From JADHLJ01 sp038118725 (lineage in GTDB: Bacteria; Pseudomonadota; Alphaproteobacteria; Thalassobaculales; Thalassobaculaceae): a stretch of 31,197 bases of DNA. Within the stretch, counting starts at the first letter, position 1. Each line of letters begins with the position of its first letter. A model generated the notes under the pieces. That model did no database searches. It saw nothing but the letters and a program-made list of their open reading frames with translations, and was not told the origin of the DNA. This document shows, piece by piece, positions 1 through 7,312 of the stretch. The DNA lies in contig JAYOIK010000064.1 in the NCBI GenBank assembly GCA_038118725.1, positions 1-31,197 on the forward strand. Direction: 5' to 3'. Both the position numbers and the translations under genes were made by a program.

Positions 1-1
1 T

Positions 2-89
2 TGGCGGAGGGAGGGGGATTCGAACCCCCGACACCTTTCGGTGAACACGCTTTCCAGGCGTGCGCCTTAAGCCACTCGGCCATCCCTCC
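2..89 (-). tRNA. tRNA-Ser (anticodon GGA)
   Basis: Read on the minus strand, the sequence folds as a class II tRNA. The 7-bp acceptor stem is GGAGGGA/TCCCTCC, followed by discriminator G and an encoded CCA at the 3' end (plus-strand 2-4). The anticodon loop CTGGAAA is closed by CACGC/GCGTG and gives anticodon GGA (plus-strand 53-55), which reads UCC and UCU serine codons. A long variable arm with stem CACC/GGTG and a T arm with GGTTCGAATCC are both present, as expected for tRNA-Ser. Confidence 0.97.
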
Positions 90-243
90 GTCGGGCGGCG
101 GACATTAGCGAAGCCGGGGGACGATTGCAACTTTCCGAAACCGGTTTTCCATGGTTTGCGCGGACCCGCCCGCTTGGCCTAATGTGCGGGTCGGGAAGAC
201 CAGCCCATGTGGGGCTCGGGGAAGCGCGGAAGTGGTCGAGGCG

Positions 244-567
244 ATGCGCGTGGTGATAGCGGGAATCGGGTGGATTCTGTTGGCTCTGGGCGTGGCGGTT
301 CTGTGCCACGACCTGGTTAAATGGCTACTGACGGGGTCCTTCGCGCTGATCGACGCTGGGTCCTTCTGGTTCGCGGTCCACGAGACCAGCCTCAAACTGG
401 CGGAGCCGGCGATCGCGCGGTATCTGCACCCGATCCTGTGGCATCCGGTGATTTCGACGATATTGCTGGCGCCGGCCTTCGTGATCTTCGCGATTCCCGG
501 CGGGCTTCTGGCGTATTTGGCGCGTCGCCGCCGTTACGGCGTTCATGGAGATCTCTTCAAGGGATGA
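244..567 (+). CDS. small two-helix inner-membrane protein, unknown function
   Basis: A 107-residue protein that I do not recognise. Two hydrophobic helices are visible, at about residues 2-21 (right after Met1) and 69-92, with a basic RRRR stretch just after the second, which suggests that end faces the cytoplasm. The loop between them contains aromatic residues and one histidine. I chose the ATG at 244 because it puts the first helix at the N-terminus and has a GGAAG/GAGG-rich leader. The open frame extends upstream to 151, but that part looks like non-coding proline/arginine-rich sequence. It lies upstream of the S49 peptidase gene on the same strand, separated by the 15-bp repeat array, so a shared transcript is possible but not shown. 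Confidence 0.6.
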   Translation: MRVVIAGIGWILLALGVAVLCHDLVKWLLTGSFALIDAGSFWFAVHETSLKLAEPAIARYLHPILWHPVISTILLAPAFVIFAIPGGLLAYLARRRRYGVHGDLFKG

Positions 568-577
568 CCGTGGGCGC

Positions 578-637
578 GCCCAGTCTTGTTCGGCCCAGTC
601 TTGTTCCGCCAAGTCCTGTTCCGCCAAGTCTTGTTCC
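578..637. repeat. 15-bp tandem repeat, four copies plus a partial
   Basis: Four consecutive 15-mers begin at 578, 593, 608 and 623, with consensus GCC(C/A)AGTC(T/C)TGTTC(C/G). A degenerate fifth copy starts at 638. Adjacent copies differ by one to three bases. The array sits between the small membrane protein and the S49 peptidase, ending about 80 bp before the peptidase start. Because the unit length is a multiple of three, every reading frame through it stays open and encodes a pentapeptide repeat. That explains the artificial open frames on both strands here. Confidence 0.9.
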
Positions 638-720
638 ACCAAGCGAATAACGCCGATACCCGACGCACTTACTTGATGCTCCCACTTGGCGTCCCGGCAT
701 CTCATGCTTATCTTCGGGGC

Positions 721-1584
721 ATGGAAATTCTGAAAAAACTCAACCCCTTCCGTCGCCGCGATCCGGTGGTTTCCGTCGTCCGTCTGAGCGGGGTGATCGG
801 CGACGCGGTGCCCTTCGGTCGTGGTCTCGGTCTGCGCGGTGTCGCCGGTCGCCTGGAGGCGGCGTTTTCCGGACGCCGGGTCAAGGCCGTGGCGGTGATC
901 GTCAACTCTCCCGGCGGCTCGCCGGTTCAGTCGGATCTGATCCAGCAGCGGATACGCGATCTGGCCCGCGAAAAGGAGAAGCCGGTTTTCGTGTTCTGCG
1001 AGGATGTCGCGGCCTCCGGCGGCTATTGGATCGCGCTTGCCGGCAACGAGATCTATGCCAATCCCAGCTCGATCATCGGGTCGATCGGGGTGATCTCCTC
1101 GGGCTTCGGCTTCGAGGCGGCGATCGCCAAGCTCGGCATTGAGCGCCGGCTGCACGCCACCGGCGCGAAGAAAGCCATGCTTGACCCGTTTCAAGCCGAG
1201 GATCCGGCGCATGTGGAACATCTGCGCGCGCTTCAGGAGGATATCTTCGCACGATTTCGCGATTGGGTGCGAGAGCGCCGCGGCGCCCGCCTGACCGGGG
1301 AGCCCGAGGAGCTGTTCGGTGGGGCGTTTTGGACCGGCGCGAAGGCGCTGGAGCTTGGCTTGATCGATGGTTTCGGTGATGTGCGCGGGGTCATGCGTGA
1401 ACGCTATGGCGAGAATGTCAGGTTTCGCGTCCATGGTCCGCGCGAGGGGATGTTGAGCCGCCTGGGGCTGCGTCCGAAGGGCTTGCTGTCGGCGGGTGAC
1501 GGCGAGGGTTTGGGCGCCGGTTGGGCGGAGGCGTTGCTGGCCGGTATCGAGGCGCGGGCCATGTGGAACCGCTTTGGTCTGTAG
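721..1584 (+). CDS. S49 family serine peptidase (SppA/SohB-like)
   Basis: A 287-residue member of the ClpP-fold S49 family, whose members cleave signal-peptide remnants or membrane-protein fragments with a Ser-Lys dyad. The oxyanion-type segment VNSPGGSP lies at residues 61-68. The nucleophile motif AASGGYWIA has Ser99, and the general-base lysine is Lys150 or Lys151 in TGAKKAMLDPF. This is the short, single-domain form. I see no signal peptide or transmembrane helix, so it is probably cytoplasmic or peripherally bound. The ATG at 721 gives the usual short N-terminus; in-frame starts upstream would translate the 15-bp repeat and are less likely. A ferredoxin reductase gene follows 35 bp downstream. 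Confidence 0.9.
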   Translation: MEILKKLNPFRRRDPVVSVVRLSGVIGDAVPFGRGLGLRGVAGRLEAAFSGRRVKAVAVIVNSPGGSPVQSDLIQQRIRDLAREKEKPVFVFCEDVAASGGYWIALAGNEIYANPSSIIGSIGVISSGFGFEAAIAKLGIERRLHATGAKKAMLDPFQAEDPAHVEHLRALQEDIFARFRDWVRERRGARLTGEPEELFGGAFWTGAKALELGLIDGFGDVRGVMRERYGENVRFRVHGPREGMLSRLGLRPKGLLSAGDGEGLGAGWAEALLAGIEARAMWNRFGL

Positions 1585-1605
1585 GCGAGGCGCGCCGCGT
1601 GGAGT

Positions 1606-1613
1606 GGGGGGAG
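1606..1613 (+). promoter_or_regulatory. Shine-Dalgarno fixing a TTG start at 1620
   Basis: The purine block GGGGGGAG ends 6 nt before TTG 1620. It identifies TTG as the start of the ferredoxin reductase, because the next residues enter the FAD-binding strand directly. In-frame GTG 1599 and ATG 1521 would add unconserved leader sequence, and ATG 1521 lies inside the peptidase gene. Confidence 0.6.
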
Positions 1614-1619
1614 ACGGTA

Positions 1620-2840
1620 TTGTCCGGTACCTTGATCGTTATAGGCGGTGGCCAGGCCGCGGTCTCGCTGATCGGCAAGCTACGCGAGCTCGGTGATAGC
1701 CGGCCGATTACCCTGATCTCCGAAGAAGCTGTTCCGCCCTATCAACGCCCGCCGCTATCAAAAAAATACCTGCTCGGCGAAATCGATCTGGCACGCCTGC
1801 TGATCCGTCCGGAGCGTTGGTATGGCGAGCACGACGTGACGCTTCGTCTGGGGGAGCGGGTTGAGCGGATCGACCGCGACGGCGGTTGCGTGGTCCTATC
1901 CGGCGGCGAGAGCCTCGCCTATGAGAGTTTGGCGCTGACGACGGGCTCCACGCCCCGGTCCCTGCCGGCCGCGATCGGTGGAGACCTGGCCGGTGTTTTC
2001 ACCGTTCGCTCGCTGGAGGATGTCGATGCCATGGTCCGGGATTTCGCGCCGGGCTGGTCGGTGCTGGTTGTCGGTGGCGGCTATATCGGGCTCGAGGCGG
2101 CGGCGGTCGCGGCGAAACTGGGGCTGCGGGTCACGGTTTTGGAAATGGCCGACCGAATTCTGCAACGCGTCGCCGCGCCGGCGACTTCCGACTACTTCCG
2201 CGCGCTCCATCAAGCGAACGGCGTTGAAATCCGCGAGTCCACCGCCCTCGACTCCCTGGTCGGCGAACAGGGCCGGGTCACCGGCGCAAGACTGGCGGGA
2301 GGAGAGGTCGTCGAGGCCGATTTCGTCGTCGTGGGGATCGGCATTCGGCCCAACGATCAGTTGGCCGAGGCCGCCGGTCTCGCGGTCGATGATGGAATCT
2401 TGGTCGACGCGGGGTGCCGGACATCGGACCCGGCGATCGTGGCCGCGGGCGACTGCGCGCGTTTTCCCCTGAATGACGGTTTGGGACGGCTGGAGTCGGT
2501 CCAGAACGCGGTCGATCAGGGCGAGGCCGCGGCGGAGGCTCTCGCGGGCGCCGATGTCGATTATCGTCCGGCGCCTTGGTTCTGGTCGGATCAGTTCGAT
2601 GTGAAGCTTCAGATCGCGGGCCTCAACACCGGCTATGAGACCACCGTAACGCGCCCCGGAAAGCGCGACGGAGCTCTATCGGTCTGGTACTACAAGGGCG
2701 ACGAGTTGCTCGCGGTGGACGCGATGAATGATGGCGCGACCTATATGATCGCCAGCCGACTCTTGAAAGCGGGCCAAAGCCCGTCGCCCGATCGGATCGC
2801 CGATGCCGATCTGAATCTCAAAACCCTGCTGGCAAGATGA
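1620..2840 (+). CDS. FAD-dependent ferredoxin/rubredoxin reductase family protein
   Basis: A 406-residue NAD(P)H-dependent flavoprotein of the oxygenase-coupled type (putidaredoxin, rhodocoxin and terpredoxin reductases). It passes electrons from NAD(P)H through FAD to a small iron-sulfur protein. The FAD Rossmann motif GGGQAA is at residues 9-14 and the family motif YQRPPLSKKYL at 41-51. The NAD(P)H Rossmann motif GGGYIG is at 152-157, and the second FAD motif VAAGDCARFP follows later. The length is typical for the family. No ferredoxin, Rieske oxygenase or P450 gene is adjacent, so its partner is unknown. The FAD oxidase gene starts 26 bp downstream, which suggests one transcript. Confidence 0.9.
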   Translation: MSGTLIVIGGGQAAVSLIGKLRELGDSRPITLISEEAVPPYQRPPLSKKYLLGEIDLARLLIRPERWYGEHDVTLRLGERVERIDRDGGCVVLSGGESLAYESLALTTGSTPRSLPAAIGGDLAGVFTVRSLEDVDAMVRDFAPGWSVLVVGGGYIGLEAAAVAAKLGLRVTVLEMADRILQRVAAPATSDYFRALHQANGVEIRESTALDSLVGEQGRVTGARLAGGEVVEADFVVVGIGIRPNDQLAEAAGLAVDDGILVDAGCRTSDPAIVAAGDCARFPLNDGLGRLESVQNAVDQGEAAAEALAGADVDYRPAPWFWSDQFDVKLQIAGLNTGYETTVTRPGKRDGALSVWYYKGDELLAVDAMNDGATYMIASRLLKAGQSPSPDRIADADLNLKTLLAR

Positions 2841-2866
2841 AACAGGCGTGATCGCGGGAGGATAGA

Positions 2867-4168
2867 GTGGCCAAGATATCGACCCCGTCGGAGCTGCCGA
2901 ATTCGGTATGGGCCGCGACCGCGCCGCCGCCGATCGAAACGCATCCGTTGGCGGGAGATGTTACCGCCGACGTGGTGGTGGTGGGCGCCGGATACACCGG
3001 ACTGTCGACGGCGCTGCATCTCGCGCCGGAGGTGGACACGGTGGTGCTGGAAGCCAGCGAGATCGGTTTTGGAGCATCCGGTCGGAACAACGGTCTGGCG
3101 ATCCCGACCCTGGCCAAGGCCGACCCCGAGGAGATCCTACGCACCTTCGGGCCCGAAAAGGGAGAGGCGACGATCGCGCTGATCCGGGATTCCGCCAATT
3201 TGGTTTTCAAGTTGATCCGCGAACACGACATGGAAAAGGCGGGCGAGCAGAACGGCTGGATACAGCCGGCGCATTCTCCCGGTCGGATGCGGCTGGTTGA
3301 GCGGCGCCTCCAGGAGTGGACCAGCCGGGGCGCCAAGGCCGATCTCTTGAGCCGGGAGGCGCTTCGGGATCTCATTGGAAGCGACGCCTGGCATGGCGGC
3401 TGGATCGCCCATGAAGGCGGCACGGTTCATCCCATGGCCTATGCGCGGGGCCTCGCCAAGGCGGCGGCTGGCAAGGGCGCGCGGATTCACACCCGCTCCC
3501 CGGCGACGGCGCTGGAGCATACGCCCGAGGGCTGGAGAATTCGCACCCCCAACGGATCCGTCACCGCCGAGCGGGTGGTCCTGGCGACGAACGCCTATTC
3601 CGATGATTTGTGGCCACGCCTGCGTCGGACCTTCGTGCCGGTTAAGACCTGGCAGATGGCGACCAAGCCGCTCTCGGACAATGTGCGTAAATCCGTCCTG
3701 CCGGGCCGTCATGCTCTGTCGGACACGCGGGGTGATCTGCAATTCGCGCGCTACGATTGGGAGGGGCGCTTGATCAGCGGCGCGTCGCTGATTTTCGACG
3801 TCAATGCCGACGAGCGTCTTAAATCCATGGTCGGCGCTCGGCTCAAACGCAACTTTCCGCAGCTTGGCGAGGTCGAGTGGGACTATGTCTGGAGCGGCTT
3901 CCTGGCGATGACGCCGGACTTTTTGCCGCGCTTGCACGTCCTGGCGCCGGGGGTGTTCTCGTGGCTCGGTTGCAATGGGCGGGGCGTCGCGCTGGCCACC
4001 GCGATGGGACCGGTCCTGGCGGAACTTGCGCGCGGTGGCGCACCCGAGGCCGCGCCCTTGCCGATCATGGAGCCGAGGCCAATGCCGATGCATGGTCTCG
4101 TGACCCGGTTCGCGCGCTCGGATCTTTGGCGCCGCCGCCGGCTCGACGCCGCGGAATTTGGCGGTTGA
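2867..4168 (+). CDS. FAD-dependent oxidoreductase, DAO family
   Basis: A 433-residue flavoenzyme of the D-amino-acid oxidase superfamily (glycine oxidase, sarcosine oxidase and PuuB relatives), which oxidise C-N bonds of amines or amino acids. The FAD motif is VVVVGAGYTGLSTA, with glycines at residues 40, 42 and 45. It is followed by the acidic end of strand 2 (VVLEASEIGFGASGRNNG), a family hallmark. The C-terminal region has WSGFLAMTPDFLPRL and LGCNGRGVALA, the usual closing FAD-binding segment. The start is GTG 2867, preceded by GAGGATAGA. It lies between the ferredoxin reductase and a GNAT gene that starts 3 bp after its stop. The substrate cannot be read from sequence. Confidence 0.88.
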   Translation: MAKISTPSELPNSVWAATAPPPIETHPLAGDVTADVVVVGAGYTGLSTALHLAPEVDTVVLEASEIGFGASGRNNGLAIPTLAKADPEEILRTFGPEKGEATIALIRDSANLVFKLIREHDMEKAGEQNGWIQPAHSPGRMRLVERRLQEWTSRGAKADLLSREALRDLIGSDAWHGGWIAHEGGTVHPMAYARGLAKAAAGKGARIHTRSPATALEHTPEGWRIRTPNGSVTAERVVLATNAYSDDLWPRLRRTFVPVKTWQMATKPLSDNVRKSVLPGRHALSDTRGDLQFARYDWEGRLISGASLIFDVNADERLKSMVGARLKRNFPQLGEVEWDYVWSGFLAMTPDFLPRLHVLAPGVFSWLGCNGRGVALATAMGPVLAELARGGAPEAAPLPIMEPRPMPMHGLVTRFARSDLWRRRRLDAAEFGG

Positions 4169-4171
4169 GCG

Positions 4172-4672
4172 ATGGAGTTGCGAACCGAACGCATGGTCCT
4201 GAAGCGGCTTAGCGAGGTCCATCGCGCGGATATGATCGCGTTCTACGGCGACGCCAAGGTGATGGCGATCCGGAAATACGGCGCCCGTGATCCCGTCGCC
4301 GCCAGCCTCGCCGTGGATGTGGCGCTGGAGCACTGGCGCGAGCATGGCTTTGGGCTTTTCGCCGTGCATGACGGCGCGAGCGATGAATTCATGGGAGAAT
4401 GCGGCTTGCGCCATGTCGATGGAGGCGACCTGGTTGAGGTGAGCTACGGGCTTTTCCCGCGTTACCAGGGGGGAGGGCGTGCCACCGAGGCCGCGCGCGC
4501 TTGTCTCGCGCATGGTTTCTCAACCCTCCGACTGCCGCTTATCGTCGCGTTCAGCCGATCGACCAATGTGGCGTCGCATCGGGTTCTGGAGAAAATCGGC
4601 ATGACATTCGTGGGCCGCGAGGACCGAGGCGCCCATGGCGTTGTGCGTTACGAGGCGCGGCGCGCCGGTTGA
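4172..4672 (+). CDS. GNAT acetyltransferase, RimJ/RimL type
   Basis: A 166-residue GNAT protein. It begins ELRTERMVLKRLSEVHRADM, the usual Acetyltransf_3 opening, and carries the acetyl-CoA pyrophosphate loop RYQGGGRATEA at residues 97-107. It ends with the family's NVASHRVLEKIGM segment. Members acetylate N-termini of ribosomal proteins or small amines; nothing here fixes the substrate. The ATG lies 3 bp after the stop of the FAD oxidoreductase, so the two are almost certainly co-transcribed. The partner could be modifying a product of that oxidase, but this is inference only. Confidence 0.88.
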   Translation: MELRTERMVLKRLSEVHRADMIAFYGDAKVMAIRKYGARDPVAASLAVDVALEHWREHGFGLFAVHDGASDEFMGECGLRHVDGGDLVEVSYGLFPRYQGGGRATEAARACLAHGFSTLRLPLIVAFSRSTNVASHRVLEKIGMTFVGREDRGAHGVVRYEARRAG

Positions 4673-4786
4673 GTTCACGGTCCGTCACCATCGTGTGAGC
4701 CTGGGGGCGGGGCGGAAACCTTCTGTTAATACATTAGGGGGACTATGCGAGCATGATGATGGAATCGTTTATTTGGCGAGATCGAC

Positions 4787-5383
4787 ATGCCGCAACCTTG
4801 CGCCAAGATATTGCCCACGCCGGCGGAAATCTTGGATTGGATCCTGGGCCGACGAGATAGGGAGATAACGCGGCTTTTCGAGGATCTCGGATCGGCGACG
4901 CCGCGCCTTGAATGGGATCCCTCGCCGCAAAGCTTCGAGTCGGAAAAGCTGCGAAGGTTGAACGCGCATTGGCGCGAACTAGCCAAGAACGGATTACCCG
5001 TCCGCGCGGACTTCTACCCGGAGAATGTCTCCTACATGCTCAGAAATCTGGCGCTGATCGATTTGTGCCGGGAGTCGGGCGGGCTTCGATACCGGTTGTA
5101 CGGCACGGCGCTGGCGGAGCGCTATGAGCGGGATCTTACGGGAACGGAGGTCTCGGAATCGGCCGAGACCCTGGCGCGCTTTTTCGGCGCGGCGTTTCGC
5201 GCGGTGTTGAGGGAGCGGCACCCGCTTTATACGCGCCATCTGCCGCCAATGGATTCTTCCGTGAATGACTGCCAGCGGCTTATTCTTCCCTTCGGCGACG
5301 GCAACGGCGAGGCGCGGCATTTGCTGATCGGCCATCTGCCCTATCGTTCGCCGATCGGGTCGATCGCCGGGAGTAGGGCTTAG
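4787..5383 (+). CDS. PAS_5 domain protein
   Basis: A 198-residue protein whose central region (about residues 55-155) matches the alphaproteobacterial PAS_5 pattern: LRRLNAHWRELAKNGLPVR, then ADFYPENVSYMLRNLALIDL, then RYRLYGTALAERYERDLTG. No histidine kinase, GGDEF or DNA-binding domain is attached, so it is a stand-alone PAS-like sensor or binding domain of unknown role. The start at ATG 4787 follows a 114-bp intergenic region that is relatively A/T-rich (TTAATACATTAGG) and probably holds its promoter. Its stop codon overlaps the stop of the convergent ChaC gene by 4 bp. Confidence 0.8.
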   Translation: MPQPCAKILPTPAEILDWILGRRDREITRLFEDLGSATPRLEWDPSPQSFESEKLRRLNAHWRELAKNGLPVRADFYPENVSYMLRNLALIDLCRESGGLRYRLYGTALAERYERDLTGTEVSESAETLARFFGAAFRAVLRERHPLYTRHLPPMDSSVNDCQRLILPFGDGNGEARHLLIGHLPYRSPIGSIAGSRA

Positions 5384-6012
5384 GAGAGGTTGCTCGCGGG
5401 CGGGTCGATCAGCGCCACCAATGCCTCGATCTCCGGGTCGGCGAAACCCTCTGCCCCAAGCGATGCCCGTGTCGCTGTGTAGTATTCGGCGCAGGTCCCG
5501 AACTTGCCGCGCGCGACGGAGATCAAGCGCGCGGCGGTCTCGAGATCGATCGGGCCGGTGTATTGCGGATGATCCCGGTTCACCACGAAGGTCAGCGCGG
5601 GCGTGATTTTGCCGTTGGTCTCCAGGTCGAGCCAACGCGGCTCATAAACACCCGCGTGCATTTCCCTTTGCCAGAGCCGTTCAAGCCCGTCATCCAGCGA
5701 CCTGGCCGACAACTCGTACACCGCCCCGTCGCAGGCGCGACCCGGCTCGGAATCGAGGCCGTAGAAAAGCCCCGGGCATTCGAGCGAACCGCGCGCGTGA
5801 ACGGTCCACAAACAGGTCCGACGCACCCATCCCGGCAAACGCGCCGGGTTCTTGCTGGTGAACTCGAAACAAGGATCCCATAACAGCGAACCATAGGCGA
5901 AGACCCGCACGGGCTCGCCCTCCGGACGCGCGGCCATCGTCCGCTCGAGGCTGGAGGCACGAGCCTCTTCGCTCATCGCCTCGACGGGCGCGCTAGGTGG
6001 TTGGGTCAGCAT
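5380..6012 (-). CDS. chaC: ChaC-family gamma-glutamylcyclotransferase
   Basis: About 210 residues, matching glutathione-specific gamma-glutamylcyclotransferases, which convert glutathione to 5-oxoproline and Cys-Gly in the cytoplasm. The glycine-rich substrate loop is VFAYGSLLW (YGSL at residues 40-43). The catalytic glutamate is Glu117 in LWQREMHAGVYEPRW, and the family segment FVVNRDHPQYTG follows. The ATG at 6012 is used. An in-frame TTG at 6063 would add 17 residues, and neither start has a strong ribosome site. It converges on the PAS_5 gene with the two stop codons sharing TTAG. Confidence 0.9.
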   Translation of the reverse strand: MLTQPPSAPVEAMSEEARASSLERTMAARPEGEPVRVFAYGSLLWDPCFEFTSKNPARLPGWVRRTCLWTVHARGSLECPGLFYGLDSEPGRACDGAVYELSARSLDDGLERLWQREMHAGVYEPRWLDLETNGKITPALTFVVNRDHPQYTGPIDLETAARLISVARGKFGTCAEYYTATRASLGAEGFADPEIEALVALIDPPASNLS

Positions 6013-6132
6013 GGCTCGAGGTTCTAGAGAAGGGCGCGGGTTTTGACCATCCCCGTCGCTCAAAAATCCGGGGCGTCGCGCGCCCGTCGCGTGGACGGTT
6101 CCCCTTGTGTCCGATCTATTCTAAAAAGGGGC

Positions 6133-6363
6133 ATGTTGCTGAGTGTAAACAAGATTCTGATGTTGATCGCGATCCTGGCGGCGGTCTGGTACGGCTTCAA
6201 ACTCGTTGGCCGTCTCGACAAGGCCCGGGGCCGTAAGCCGCGCCGTTTCGGCTTCCCCGGCATGAAGCGTGGCGGCGCCAAGGATGAGCCCGAGATTGTC
6301 GATCTGGTCCGGGGCGCCGACGGCAAGACCTTCACCGCCCGCAAGACCGACGAGCAAACTTAG
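6133..6363 (+). CDS. small single-pass membrane protein
   Basis: A 76-residue protein that I cannot assign. One hydrophobic helix spans about residues 6-25 (NKILMLIAILAAVWYGFKLV). A strongly basic segment (RLDKARGRKPRRFG) follows, then a mixed charged tail of about 35 residues; the positive-inside rule places this tail in the cytoplasm. The ATG at 6133 follows AAAAAGGGG, a good ribosome site. The open frame continues upstream to 6043 but without a comparable ribosome site. The stop overlaps the stop of the convergent GT9 gene by 4 bp. Confidence 0.7.
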   Translation: MLLSVNKILMLIAILAAVWYGFKLVGRLDKARGRKPRRFGFPGMKRGGAKDEPEIVDLVRGADGKTFTARKTDEQT

Positions 6364-7304
6364 TCCGCCGACGGTTTCGATAGTCGGAGCAGCGCGTCGT
6401 CGACCTCATCCACGGACAAATCGGCAAGCGTGTCGCGCGACAGAACAACGACGCGGTCTCCTCTCGGCGCGGCCTTGTCGGGAAATGAACCGGTACTGAA
6501 AATCGCGACCGTCGGACAACCGGTCATCGCCACCATGTGCATGGGCCCGGTATCGTTGCCGGCGCAGGCGACAGCCGCCCGGCCAAGCGCCGGGATGTCG
6601 AAAATCGAGGTCTCTCCCGCCAAGCTAACGGTTTCGGCGCAAGATTCCGTAATAACCCTGATCGCGTCGGCCTCCTCCGAGCCACCGAGAATAACCGGGG
6701 TTACGCCGCGTTCGACCAGACGCGCCGCCAAGTCCGCGTAATAGGCCGCCGGCCAGCGCTTGACCGCCATCCGCGCCGAGCTGCCGGGGACCAGAAGCGC
6801 GAACTTGTCGGGCAACCGAAACCGCGTGATGTCGCCTTCCATGAAGGAAAGATCGGCGGCCGGGACCGGGCGGATACCGGCGATGCGAAGCTGTTCGGTC
6901 TGCCGGTCAATCGTGTGAGTCAGGGTCGGCCGCTTGTAGTGGTGATAATGGCTGCAACCGGGAACGATGCCGGACCATTCGGGCCGCGCGCCCGGACCCA
7001 GGAGGCGATAGTACCAACCCGTTCGGTCGGAGGTTTGCAGATCATAAATCCTTTCGGCGCCCGCCTCGCGCATGCGCCGCCGCAGGCTCAAGGCGGCCGG
7101 GATGTTCCATGGCCGTGGCGCCGGATCGAGAAAGATCTCGTCGAACAGTCCCGAGCGATCGGCCAACTCGAGATAGGGGACGCGGGTCATCAGGGTTATG
7201 AAGGCGTCGGGGTGATGGTCTCGGATCGCTCGCATCGGGCCGAGCGCGTAGAGAAAATCCCCGAGCGCGCCGAGTTTGATAACGAGAATTCTTTCCTCGG
7301 ACAC
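6360..7304 (-). CDS. glycosyltransferase family 9 (heptosyltransferase-like)
   Basis: A 314-residue GT9 protein of the ADP-heptose:LPS heptosyltransferase type, which builds the inner core of lipooligosaccharide at the cytoplasmic face. The N-terminal signature is ILVIKLGALGDFLYALGP, followed by AIRDHHPDAFITLM. The C-terminal donor-site region has LVPGSSARMAVKRWP and ACAGNDTGPMHMVAMTGCP. Start GTG 7304 is preceded by AGGGG and lies 8 bp after the stop of the GT4 gene, so the two form an operon. The exact sugar and acceptor are unknown. Confidence 0.88.
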   Translation of the reverse strand: MSEERILVIKLGALGDFLYALGPMRAIRDHHPDAFITLMTRVPYLELADRSGLFDEIFLDPAPRPWNIPAALSLRRRMREAGAERIYDLQTSDRTGWYYRLLGPGARPEWSGIVPGCSHYHHYKRPTLTHTIDRQTEQLRIAGIRPVPAADLSFMEGDITRFRLPDKFALLVPGSSARMAVKRWPAAYYADLAARLVERGVTPVILGGSEEADAIRVITESCAETVSLAGETSIFDIPALGRAAVACAGNDTGPMHMVAMTGCPTVAIFSTGSFPDKAAPRGDRVVVLSRDTLADLSVDEVDDALLRLSKPSAD

Positions 7305-7312
7305 GAGCGCCC

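Noticed and set aside
2..89. Integration site of a mobile element at the tRNA-Ser gene
   Set aside because: No integrase and no direct repeat of the tRNA 3' end is found in the window; the 3' side lies off the left edge.
578..640. CRISPR-like array
   Set aside because: Units are 15 bp with no spacers; a simple tandem repeat.
586..720. An N-terminal extension of the S49 peptidase through the repeat array
   Set aside because: It would need a TTG start without a good ribosome site, and family members begin near the conserved VVSVVRLSGVI strand.
325..1434. A 369-residue minus-strand frame with EQDLA/EQDWA pentapeptide repeats
   Set aside because: The repeats come from translating the 15-bp tandem array; the rest is antisense to the S49 peptidase.
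3137..4513. A 458-residue open frame on the minus strand opposite the FAD oxidoreductase and GNAT genes
   Set aside because: Composition is that of an antisense shadow in high-GC DNA, with no family motif; the plus-strand genes have clear domains.
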